Part shown: positions 47,124 through 57,450 of the stretch, in pieces
Numbering within the stretch: the stretch's first letter is position 1
How the letters are laid out: every line of letters begins with the position of its first letter
NCBI GenBank assembly: GCA_963556495.2
Contig: OY747716.1
Coordinates: 13,235,571-13,299,570, forward strand
DNA from: Valencia hispanica
Lineage: Eukaryota > Chordata > Actinopteri > Cyprinodontiformes > Valenciidae
Length of the DNA: 64,000 bases
Direction: 5' to 3'
Position numbers and translations under genes: made by a program
Notes under the pieces: model-generated
Databases searched by the model: none
What the model saw: only the letters and a program-made list of their open reading frames with translations
Told to the model about the DNA's origin: nothing

Positions 47124-48618
47124 TGAGTAATTATTATTATAAGGCTTCTTTCAGGGTACATGCAATAACAACTAAGGGAATGTTGTATGACAAATTAGAC
47201 CTGCAGCACACATACCCAAGCAACACGGCTCTGGTAAAAGTGCTCCTCTCTTTTTGTGGCGATGTTGGTATAGTGGACAGCAGAGCTGCTTACCAAACAG
47301 TTGACCAGGGTTCGATTTCTGGCCATCGCACCAGTGATTGTTCTTAAAGGGTAGCGCATACTTCTGCTCAATTCAGGGTCAATGGAATAACAAATAAGGG
47401 ACTGTTGTAAGACGTATTAGACCTGCAGCACATGTACGCAAGCAACACGGCTCTGGTAAAAGTGCTCTTCTCTTGTTGTGGCGATGTTGGCATAGTGGAC
47501 AGCATAGCTGCTTACCAAACAGTTGACCAGGGTTCGATTCCTGGTCATCGCATGAGTAATTATTATTATAAGGCTGCTTTCTGCTTCTTTCAGGGTACAT
47601 GCAAAAACAACTAAAGAAATGTTGTATGACATACTAGACCTGCAGCACACATACCCAAGCAACACGGCTCTGGTGAAAGTGCTCTTCTCTTTTTGTGGCG
47701 ATGTTGGTATAGTGGACAGCAGAGCTGCTTACCAAACAGTTGACCAGGGTTCGATTCCTGGTCATCGCATGAGTAATTATAATTATAAGGCTTCTTTCAG
47801 GGTACATGCAAAATCAACTAAGGAAATGTTGTATGACATATTAGACCTGCAGCACACATACCCAAGCAACACGGCTCTGGTAAAAGTGCTCTTCTCTTTT
47901 TGTGGCGATGTTGGTATAGTGGACAGCAGAGCTGCTTACCAAACAGATGACCAGGGTTCGATTTCTGGCCATCGCACCAGTGATTGTTCTTAAAGGGTAG
48001 CGCATACTTCTGCTCAATTCAGGGTCAATGCAGTAACAAATAAGGGACTGTTGTAAGACGTATTAGACCTGCAGCACACATACCCAAGTAACACGGCTAG
48101 GGTAAAAGTGCTCTTCTCTTTTTGTGGCGATGTTGGTATAGTGGACAGCATAGCTGCTTACCAAACAGTTGACCAGGGTTCGATTCCTGGTCATCGCATG
48201 AGTAATTATAATTATAAGGCTTCTTTCAGGGTACATGCAAAAACAACTAAGGGAATGTTGTATGACATATTAGACCTGCAGCACAAATACCCAAGCAACA
48301 CGGCTCTGGTAAAAGTGCTCTTCTCTTTTTGTGGCGATGTTGGTATAGTGGACAGCAGAGCTGCTTACCAAACAGTTGACCAGGGTTCGATTTCTGGCCA
48401 TCGCACCAGTGAATGTTCTTAAAGGGTAGCGCATACTTCTGCTCAATTCAGGGTCAATGCAATAACAAATAAGGGAATGTTGTAAGACGTATTAGACCTG
48501 CAGCACATGTACCCAAGCAACATGGCTGTGGTAAAAGTGCTCTTCTCTCAGACTATTCATGTGCCTAAAATGTCTTTGTGCAGACAAAATTTTCTGCTAA
48601 ACTGTTCACCTTTTTGCG

Positions 48619-48690
48619 GCGATGGTGGTATAGTGGAAAGCATAGCTGCTTGCCAAGCAGTTGACCCGGGTTCGATTTCCGGCCATCGCA
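48619..48690 (+). tRNA. tRNA-Gly(GCC)-like
   Basis: Same sequence as at 45132 (TCCGG in the T stem). Confidence 0.7.
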
Positions 48691-49327
48691 TGAGTAATTA
48701 TTATTATAAGGCTGCTTTCTGCTTCTTTCAGGATACATGCAATAACAACTAAGGGAATGTTGTATGACATGTTAGACCTGCAGCACACATACCCAAGCAA
48801 AACGGCTCTGGTAAAAGTGCTCTTCTCTTTTTGTGGCGATGTTGGTATAGTGGACAGCATAGCTGCTTACCAAACAGTTGACCAGGGTTCGATTCCTGGT
48901 CATCGCATGAGTAATTATAATCATAAGGCTTCTTTCAGGGTACATGCAAAAACAACTAAGGGAATGTTGTATGACATATTAGACCTGCAGCACACATACC
49001 CAAGCAACACGGCTCTGGTAAAAGTGCTCTTCTCTTTTTGTGGCGATGTTGGTATAGTGGACAGCAGAGCTGCTTACCAAACAGTTGACCAGGGTTCGAT
49101 TTCTGGCCATCGCACCAGTGATTGTTCTTAAAGGGTAGCGCATACTTCTGCTCAATTCAGGGTCAATGCAATAACAAATAAGGGAATGTTGTAAGACGTA
49201 TTAGACCTGCAGCACATGTACCCAAGCAACATGGCTCTGGTAAAAATGCTCTTCTCTCACACTATTCATGTGCCTAAATTGTCTTTGTGCAGACAAAATT
49301 TTCTGCTAAACTGTTCACTTTTTTGTG

Positions 49328-49399
49328 GCGATGGTGGTATAGTGGTAAGCATTGCTGCATTCCAAGCAGTTGACGCGGGTTCGATTCCCGGCCATCGCA
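49328..49399 (+). tRNA. tRNA-Gly(UCC)-like, two changes
   Basis: UCC anticodon in loop ATTCCAA (base 32 C to A); T stem starts with G (GCGGG), giving one mismatch. B box intact. Confidence 0.65.
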
Positions 49400-49829
49400 T
49401 GAGTAATTATAATTATAAAGCTGCTTTCTGCTTCTTTCAGGGTACATGCAATAACAACTAAGGGAATGTTGTATGACATATTAGACCTGCAGCACACATA
49501 CCCAAGCAACACGGCTCTGGTAAAAGTGCTCTTCTCTTTTTGTGGCGATGTTGGTATAGTGGACAGCAGAGCTGCTTACCAAACAGTTGACCAGGGTTCG
49601 ATTTCTGGCCATCGCACCAGTGATTGTTCTTAAAGGGTAGCGCATACTTCTGCTCAATTCAGGGTCAATGGAATAACAAATAAGGGACTGTTGTAAGACA
49701 TATTAGACCTGCAGCACATGTACCCAAGCAACACGGCTCTGGTAAAAGTGCCCTTCTCTCAGACTATTCATGTGCCTAAAATGTCTTTGTGCAAACAAAA
49801 TTTTCTGCTAAACTGTTCACCTTATTGTG

Positions 49830-49901
49830 GCGATGGTGGTATAGTGGAAAGCATAGCTGCTTGCCAAGCAGTTGACCCGGGTTCGATTTCCGGCCATCGC
49901 A
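49830..49901 (+). tRNA. tRNA-Gly(GCC)-like
   Basis: GCC unit with TCCGG in the T stem; T-run before the gene broken (CCTTATTG). Confidence 0.65.
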
Positions 49902-50760
49902 TGAGTAATTATTATTATAAGGCTGCTTTCTGCTTCTTTCAGGGTACATGCAATAACAACTAAGGGAATGTTGTATGACATATTAGACCTGCAGCACACA
50001 TACCCAAGCAACACGGCTCTGGTAAAAGTGCTCTTCTCTTTTTGTGGCGATGTTGGTATAGTGGACAGCAGAGCTGCTTACCAAACAGATGACCAGGGTT
50101 CGATTTCTGGCCATCGCACCAGTGATTGTTCTTAAAGGGTAGCGCATACTTCTGCTCAATTCAGGGTCAATGCAGTAACAAATAAGGGACTGTTGTAAGA
50201 CGTATTAGACCTGCAGCACACATACCCAAGCAACACGGCTCGGGTAAAAGTGTTCTTCTCTTTTTGTGGCGATGTTGGTATAGTGGACAGCATAGCTGCT
50301 TACCAAACAGTTGACCAGGGTTCGATTCCTGGTCATCGCATGAGTAATTATAATTATAAGGCTTCTTTCAGGGTACATGCAAAAACAACTAAGGGAATGT
50401 TGTATGACATATTAGACCTGCAGCACAAATACCCAAGAAAAACGGCTCTGGTAAAAGTGCTCTTCTCTTTTTGTGGCGATGTTGGTATAGTGGACAGCAG
50501 AGCTGCTTACCAAACAGTTGACCAGGGTTCGATTTCTGGCCATCGCACCAGTGAATGTTCTTAAAGGGTAGCGCAAACTTCTGCTCAATTCAGGGTCAAT
50601 GCAATAACAAATAAGGGAATGTTGTAAGACGTATTAGACCTGCAGCACATGTACCCAAGCAACATGGCTGTGGTAAAAGTGCTCTTCTCTCAGACTATTC
50701 ATGTGCCAAAAATGTCTTTGTGCAGACAAAATTTTCTGCTAAACTGTTCACCTTATTGTG

Positions 50761-50832
50761 GCGATGGTGGTATAGTGGAAAGCATAGCTGCTTGCCAAGC
50801 AGTTGACCCGGGTTCGATTTCCGGCCATCGCA
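50761..50832 (+). tRNA. tRNA-Gly(GCC)-like
   Basis: Same variant as at 49830. Confidence 0.65.
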
Positions 50833-51262
50833 TGAGTAATTATTATTATAAGGCTGCTTTCTGCTTCTTTCAGGGTACATGCAATAACAACTAAGGGAAT
50901 GTTGTATGACATGTTAGACCTGCAGCACACATACCCAAGCAAAACGGCTCTGGTAAAAGTGCTCTTCTCTTTTTGTGGCGATGTTGGTATAGTGGACAGC
51001 AGAGCTGCTTATCAAACAGTTGACCAGGGTTCGATTTCTGGCCATCGCACCAGTGATTGTTCTTAAAGGGCAGCGCATACTTCTGCTCAATTCAGGGTCA
51101 ATGCAATAAGAAATAAGGGACTGTTGTAAGACGTATTAGACCTGCAGCACATGTACCCAAGCAAAATGGCTCTAGTAAAACCACTTGTCTCTTCCCCATT
51201 TATTTCGATTTGAATGTCTTTGTGGAGACAAAGTTTTCTGCTAAATTGTTCACCTTTTTGTG

Positions 51263-51334
51263 GCAATGGTGGTATAGTGGTAAGCATTGTTGCTTTCCAA
51301 GCAGTTGACCAGTGTTCAATTCCCGGCCATCGCA
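51263..51334 (+). pseudogene. tRNA-Gly(UCC)-like, decayed
   Basis: Near duplicate of 47052 with the same acceptor, T-arm and B-box lesions. Confidence 0.65.
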
Positions 51335-51532
51335 TGAGTAATTATTATTATAAGGCTTCTTTCAGGGTACATGCAATAACAACTACGTGAATGTTGTATG
51401 ACATATTAGATCTGCAGCACACATACCCAAGCATCACGGCTCTGGTAAAAGTGCTCTTCTCTCAGACTATTCATGTGCCTAAAATGTCTTTGTGCAAACA
51501 AAATTTTCTGCTAAACTGTTCACCTTTTTGCG

Positions 51533-51604
51533 GCGATGGTGGTATAGTGGAAAGCATAGCTGCTTGCCAAGCAGTTGACCAGGGTTCGATTCCCGGCCAT
51601 CGCA
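51533..51604 (+). tRNA. tRNA-Gly(GCC)-like
   Basis: Same T-arm variant as at 45619. Confidence 0.6.
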
Positions 51605-52463
51605 TGAGTAATTATTATTATAAGGCTGCTTTCTGCTTCTTTCAGGGTACATGCAATAACAACTAAGGGAATGTTGTATGACATATTAGACCTGCAGCAC
51701 ACATACCCAAGCAACACGGCTCTGGTAAAAGTGCTCTTCTCTTTTTGTGGCGATGTTGGTATAGTGGACAGCAGAGCTGCTTACCAAACAGATGACCAGG
51801 GTTCGATTTCTGGCCATCGCACCAGTGATTGTTCTTAAAGGGTAGCGCATACTTCTGCTCAATTCAGGGTCAATGCAGTAACAAATAAGGGACTGTTGTA
51901 AGACGTATTAGACCTGCAGCACACATACCCAAGCAACACGGCTCGGGTAAAAGTGCTCTTCTCTTTTTGTGGCGATGTTGGTATAGTGGACAGCATAGCT
52001 GCTTACCAAACAGTTGACCAGGGTTCGATTCCTGGTCATCGCATGAGTAATTATAATTATAAGGCTTCTTTCAGGGTACATGCAAAAACAACTAAGGGAA
52101 TGTTGTATGACATATTAGACCTGCGGCACAAATACCCAAGCAACACGGCTCTGGTAAAAGTGCTCTTCTCTTTTTGTGGCGATGTTGGTATAGTGGACAG
52201 CAGAGCTGCTTACCAAACAGTTGACCAGGGTTCGATTTCTGGCCATCGCACCAGTGAATGTTCTTAAAGGGTAGCGCAAACTTCTGCTCAATTCAGGGTC
52301 AATGCAATAACAAATAAGGGAATGTTGTAAGACGTATTAGACCTTCAGCACATGTACCCAAGCAACATGGCTGTGGTAAAAGTGCTCTTCTCTCAGACTA
52401 TTCATGTGCCTAAAATGTCTTTGTGCAGACAAAATTTTCTGCTAAACTGTTCACCTTATTGTG

Positions 52464-52535
52464 GCGATGGTGGTATAGTGGAAAGCATAGCTGCTTGCCA
52501 AGCAGTTGACCCGGGTTCGATTTCCGGCCATCGCA
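52464..52535 (+). tRNA. tRNA-Gly(GCC)-like
   Basis: Same variant as at 49830. Confidence 0.65.
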
Positions 52536-52965
52536 TGAGTAATTATTATTATAAGGCTGCTTTCTGCTTCTTAAAGGGTACATGCAATAACAACTAAGGG
52601 AATGTTGTATGACGTATTAGACCTGCAGCACACATACCCAAGCAACACGGCTCTGGTAAAAGTGCTTTTCTCTTTTTGTGGCGATGTTGGTATAGTGGAC
52701 AGAAGAGCTGCTTACCAAACAGTTGACCAGGGTTCGATTTCTGGCCATCGCACCAGTGATTGTTCTAAAAGGGTAGCGCATACTTCTGCTCAATTCAGGG
52801 TCAATGTAATAACAAATAAGGGACTGTTGTAAGACGTATTAGACCTGCAGCACATGTACCCAAGCAACACGGCTCCAGTAAAAGTGCTCTTCTCTCAGAC
52901 TATTCATGTGCCTAAAATGTCTTTGTGCAAACAAAATTTTCTGCTAAACTGTTCACCTTTTTGCG

Positions 52966-53037
52966 GCGATGGTGGTATAGTGGTAAGAATTGCTGCTTTC
53001 CAAGCAGTTGACCAGTGTTCAATTCCCGGCCATCGCA
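52966..53037 (+). pseudogene. tRNA-Gly(UCC)-like, decayed, with GCC-class flank
   Basis: UCC loop (TTTCCAA) and a GTAAGAATT D-arm change; T arm CAGTG and TTCAATT as in the other decayed UCC copies. Confidence 0.6.
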
Positions 53038-54105
53038 TGAGTAATTATTATTATAAGGCTGCTTTCTGCTTCTTTCAGGGTACATGCAATAACAACTAAG
53101 GGAATGTTGTATGACATATTAGACCTGCAGCACACATACCCAAGCAACACGGCTCTGGTAATAGTGCTCTTTTCTTTTTGTGGCGATGTTGGTATAGTGG
53201 ACAGCAGAGCTGCTTACCAAACAGTTGACCCGGGTTCAATTCCCGGCCATCGCATGAGTAATTATAAGGCTACTTTCTGCTTCTTTCAGGGTACATGCAA
53301 TAACAACTAAGGGAATGTTGTATGACGTATTAGACCTGCAGCACACATACCCAAGCAACACGGCTCTGGTAATAGTGCTCTTCTCTTTTTGTGGCGATGT
53401 TGGTATTGTGGACAGCAGAGCTGTTACCAAACAGTTGACCCGGGTTCAATTCCCGGCCATCGCATGAGTAATTATAAGGCTACTTTCTGCTTCTTTCAGG
53501 GTACATGCAATAACAACTAAGGGAATGTTGTATGACATGTTAGACCTACAGCACATATACCCAAGCAACACGGCTCTGGTAAAAGTGCTCTTCTCTTTTT
53601 GTGGCGATGTTGGTATAGTGGACAGCAGAGCTGCTTACCAAACAGTTGACCAGGGTTCGATTTCTGGCCATCGCATGAGTAATTATTATTATAAGGCTGC
53701 TTTCTGCTTCTTTCAGGGTACATGCAAAAACAACTAAGGGAATGTTGTATGACATATTAGACCTGCAGCACACATACCCAAGCAACACGGCTCTGGTAAA
53801 AGTGCTCTTCTCTTTTTGTGGCGATGTTGGTATAGTGGACAGCAGAGCTGCTTACCAAACAGTTGACCAGGGTTCGATTTCTGGCCATCACACCAGTGAT
53901 TGTTCTTAAAGGGCAGCGCATACTTCTGCTCAATTCAGGGTCAATGGAATAACAAATAAGGGACTGTTGTAAGACGTATTAGACCTGCAGCACATGTACC
54001 CGAGCAACACGGCTCCGTTAAAAGTGCTCTTCTCTCAGACTATTCATGTGCCTAAAATGTCTTTGTGCAGACAACATTTTCTGCTAAACTGTTCACCTTT
54101 TTACG

Positions 54106-54177
54106 GCGATGGTGGTATAGTGGAAAGCATAGCTGCTTGCCAAGCAGTTGACCCGGGTTCGATTCCCAGCCATCGCA
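54106..54177 (+). tRNA. tRNA-Gly(GCC)-like
   Basis: GCC unit with CCCAG in the T stem (one C-A mismatch); the flank has a C4/T4-broken tract (CTTTTTAC). Confidence 0.6.
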
Positions 54178-54824
54178 TGAGTAATTATTATTATAAGGCT
54201 GCTTTCTGCTTCTTTCAGGGTACATGCAATAACAACTAAGGGAATGTTGTATGACATATTAGACCTGCAGCACACATACCCAAGCAACACGGCTCTGGTA
54301 AAAGTGCTCCTCTCTTTTTGTGGCGATGTTGGTATAGTGGACAGCATAACTGCTTACCAAACAGTTGACCAGGGTTCGATTCCTGGTCATCGCATGAGTA
54401 ATTATTATTATAAGGCTGCTTTCTGCTTCTTTCAGGGTACATGCAAAAACAACTAAGGAAATGTTGTATGACATATTAGACCTGCAGCACACATACCCAA
54501 GCAACACGGCTCTGGTAAAAGTGCTCTTCTCTTTTTGTGGCGATGTTGGTATAGTGGACAGCAGAGCTGCTTACCAAACAGTTGACCAGGGTTCGATTTC
54601 TGGCCATCGCACCAGTGATTGTTCTTAAAGGGTAGCGCAAACTTCTGCTCAATTCAGGGTCAATGCAATAACAAATAAGGGAATGTTGTAAGACGTATTA
54701 GACCTGCAGCACATGTACCCAAGCAACATGGCTCTGGTAAAAGTGCTCTTCTCTCAGACTATTCATGTGCCTAAAATGTCTTTGTGCAGACAAAATTTTC
54801 TGCTAAACTGTTCACCTTTTTGTG

Positions 54825-54896
54825 GCGATGGTGGTATAGTGGAAAGCATAGCTGCTTGCCAAGCAGTTGACCCGGGTTCGATTCCCGGCCATCGCA
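54825..54896 (+). tRNA. tRNA-Gly(GCC), intact
   Basis: Identical 72-nt GCC unit; last well-preserved gene of the array. Confidence 0.82.
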
Positions 54897-57072
54897 TGAG
54901 TAATTATTATTATAAGGCTGCTTTCTGCTTCTTTCAGGGTACATGCAATAACAACTAAGGGAATGTTGTATGACATGTTAGACCTGCAGCACACATACCC
55001 AAGCAAAACGGCTCTGGTAAAAGTGCTCTTCTCTTTTTGTGGCGATGTTGGTATAGTGGACAGCATAGCTGCTTACCAAACAGTTGACCAGGGTTCGATT
55101 CCTGGTCATCGCATGAGTAATTATTATTATAAGGCTGCTTTCTGCTTCTTTCAGGGTACATGCAATAACAACTAAGGGAATGTTGTATGACATATTAGAC
55201 CTGCAGCACACATACCCAAGCAACACGGCTCTGGAAAAAGTGCTCTTCTCTTTTTGTGGCGATGTTGGTATAGTGGAAAGCAGCGCTGCTTACCAAACAG
55301 TTGACCAGGTTTCGATTCCTGGTCATCGCATGAGTAATAATTATTATAAGGCTGCTTTCTGCTTCTTTCAGGGTACATGCAAAAACAACTAAGGGAATGT
55401 TGTATGACATATTAGACCTGCAGCACACATACCCAAGCAACACGGCTCTGGTAAAAGTGCTCTTCTCTTTTTGTGGCGATGTTGGTATAGTGGAAAGCAG
55501 AGCTGCTTACCAAACAGTTGACCAGGGTTCGATTCCTGGTCATCGCATGAGTAATTATTTTTATAATGCTGCTTTCTGCTTCTTTCAGGGTACATGCAAA
55601 AACAACTAAGGGAATGTTGTATGACATATTAGACCTGCAGCACACATACCCAAGCAACACGGCTCTGGTAAAAGTGCTCTTCTCTTTTTGTGGCGATGTT
55701 GGTATAGTGGACAGCATAGCTGCTTACCAAACAGTTGAGCAGGGTTCGATTCTTGGTCATCGCATGAGTAATAATTATTATAAGGCTGCTTTCTGCTTCT
55801 TTCAGGGTACATGCAAAAACAACTAAGGGAATGTTGTATGACATATTAGACCTGCAGCACACATACCCAAGCAACACGGCTCTGGTAAAAGTGCTCTTCT
55901 CTTTTTGTGGCGATGTTGGTATAGTGGACAGCAGAGCTGCTTACCAAACAGTTGACCAGGGTTCGATTTCTGGACATCGCACCAGTGATTGTTCTTATAG
56001 GGTAGCGCATTCTTCTGCTCAATTCAGGGTCAATGCAATAACAAATAAGGGACTGTTGTAAGACGTATTAGACCTGCAGCACACATACCCAAGCAACACG
56101 GCTCTGGTAAAAGTGCTCTTCTCTTTTTGTGGCGATGTTGGTATAGTGGACAGCATAGCTGCTTACCAAACAGTTGACCAGGGTTCGATTCCTGGTCATC
56201 GCATGAGTAATTATTATTATAAGGCTGCTTTCTGCTTCTTTCAGGGTACATGCAAAAACAACTAAGGGAATGTTGTATGACATATTAGACCTGCAGCACA
56301 CATACCCAAGCAACACGGCTCTGGTAAAAGTGCTCTTCTCTTTTTGTGGCGATGTTGGTATAGTGGACAGCAGAGCTGCTTACCAAACAGTTGACCAGGG
56401 ATCGATTTCTGGCCATCGCACCAGTGATTGTTCTTAAAGGGTAGCGCATACTTCTGCTCAGTTCAGGGTCAATGCAGTAACAAATAAGGGACTGTTGTAA
56501 GACGTATTAGACCTGCAGCACACATACCCAAGCAACACGGCTCTGGTAAAAGTGCTCTTCTCTTTTTGTGGCGATGTTGGTATAGTGGACAGCATAACTG
56601 CTTACCAAACAGTTGACCAGGGTTCGATTCCTGGTCATCGCATGAGTAATTATTATTATAAGGCTGCTTTCTGCTTCTTTCAGGGTACATGCAAAAACAA
56701 CTAAGGAAATGTTGTATGACATATTAGACCTGCAGCACACATACCCAAGCAACACGGCTCTGGTAAAAGTGCTCTTCTCTTTTTGTGGCGATGTTGGTAT
56801 AGTGGACAGCAGAGCTGCTTACCAAACAGTTGACCAGGGTTCGATTTCTGGCCATCGCACCAGTGATTGTTCTTAAAGGGTAGCGCATACTTCTGCTCAA
56901 TTCAGGGTCAATGCAATAACAAATAAGGGAATGTTGTAAGACGTATTAGACCTGCAGCACATGTACCCAAGCAACATGGCTGCGGTAAAAGTGCTCTTCT
57001 CTCAGACTTTTCATGTGCCTAAAATGTCTTTGTGCAGACAAAATTTTCTGCTAAACTGTTCACCTTTTTGAG

Positions 57073-57082
57073 GCGATGGTGG
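57073..57082 (+). pseudogene. Truncated tRNA unit at array edge
   Basis: Only GCGATGGTGG remains, after a GCC-class flank. The sequence then changes to the retroviral element. Confidence 0.8.
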
Positions 57083-57083
57083 T

Positions 57084-57450
57084 TGTTGTATTCTACTTTT
57101 TTGGGGCTATTTTTTATTATGCAGTACATATGTTTTAACTATATCTTTAAGCGTTTAGAAGTAAATAGGCCTGTTTATATTATTCAGGGTAGTAAAACAT
57201 GACTCTTTACCAGTATTTTATGGGGGTAAGGTTTTAAGTAAATAAACTCTTGGGTAAAGATATGAACTGAAAGCATGGAGGATCGGTTATAACTCTAGTT
57301 CATGGTACGGCTATAAAACCAGGTCAGGAGACCTGGAGAAAATGTATGACCTGTCAAGATGTAGAAGGAGGAGAGAGGAGTCATGTGATATTTTCTTTGT
57401 TCTTCTGTAATAAAAATGGTACACCCTTGTAGAGAAGCGAGTCAGATCTT
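57084..57450 (+). promoter_or_regulatory. LTR-like promoter and polyadenylation signals
   Basis: A TATA box (TATAAAA, 57312-57318) and an AATAAA (57409-57414) are spaced as in a retroviral U3-R. The start is TG at 57084. The LTR end and primer-binding site could not be fixed: 'TGGCTCCC' near 57454 is a weak candidate. A second pair of signals (TATAAAA 58619-58625, AATAAA 59035-59040) leaves open a much longer LTR ending near 59110. Confidence 0.5.

Larger units (their letters stand above)
40080..49616 (+). repeat. ACC-type tRNA-Gly-like units, array part 3
   Basis: Starts: 40080, 40297, 40514, 40736, 40953, 41170, 41387, 41604, 41826, 42049, 42551, 42758, 43260, 43992, 44209, 44416, 44638, 44847, 45349, 45836, 46058, 46265, 46767, 47259, 47481, 47698, 47905, 48127, 48334, 48836, 49043, 49545. 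The copies at 43992 and 47481 carry an A-box change (GGCATAGTGG). 44209 has GGTATGGTGG. The spacer before 43992 is shortened to about 100 bp. 40080 has a proximal T5 tract. Confidence 0.8.
50047..56859 (+). repeat. ACC-type tRNA-Gly-like units, array part 4
   Basis: Starts: 50047, 50269, 50476, 50978, 51750, 51972, 52179, 52681, 53183, 53394, 53604, 53821, 54323, 54540, 55042, 55259, 55476, 55693, 55910, 56132, 56349, 56571, 56788. 53183 and 53394 combine the ACC anticodon arm with a UCC/GCC-type T arm (CCGGG/CCCGG) but with TTCAA in the B box. 53394 also lacks one base in the anticodon arm and has an A-box change. 55476 has a proximal T5 tract. Confidence 0.8.
16932..57082 (+). repeat. Tandem array of ~170 tRNA-Gly-like units
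   Basis: A 40-kb head-to-tail array of 72-nt glycine-tRNA-like sequences separated by conserved spacers. The Pol III A box (TGGTATAGTGG) and B box (GGTTCGATTCC) are kept in most copies. Unit spacing is mainly 217 bp (unit before an ACC copy) or about 285 bp (before a GCC or UCC copy), giving 502-bp dimers, with variants of 207, 222, 238, 270 and 280 bp. Hand count on +: about 126 ACC, 31 GCC, 12 UCC, and one fragment at 57073-57082. The part left of the N gap (16932-17269) is in inverted orientation. The left edge is a deletion junction joining tRNA bases 1-6 to spacer sequence. The right edge is cut 10 bases into a unit by a retroviral insertion. Variants shared between blocks about 3.11 kb apart (33571, 36682, 39794) show amplification of larger segments. 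Confidence 0.9.

Noticed and set aside
17477..57060. Hundreds of 60-150-codon open frames on both strands of the array
   Set aside because: They are translations of the tRNA units and spacers. They recur with the repeat, appear on both strands, and change frame because 217 is not a multiple of three.
16932..57082. CRISPR-like regular repeat with spacers
   Set aside because: Repeats are 72-nt tRNA cloverleaves and the spacers are themselves conserved, unlike CRISPR spacers.
16932..57082. tRNA-derived SINE cluster
   Set aside because: Units are strictly tandem, with no A tails and no target duplications. A SINE burst would be dispersed.
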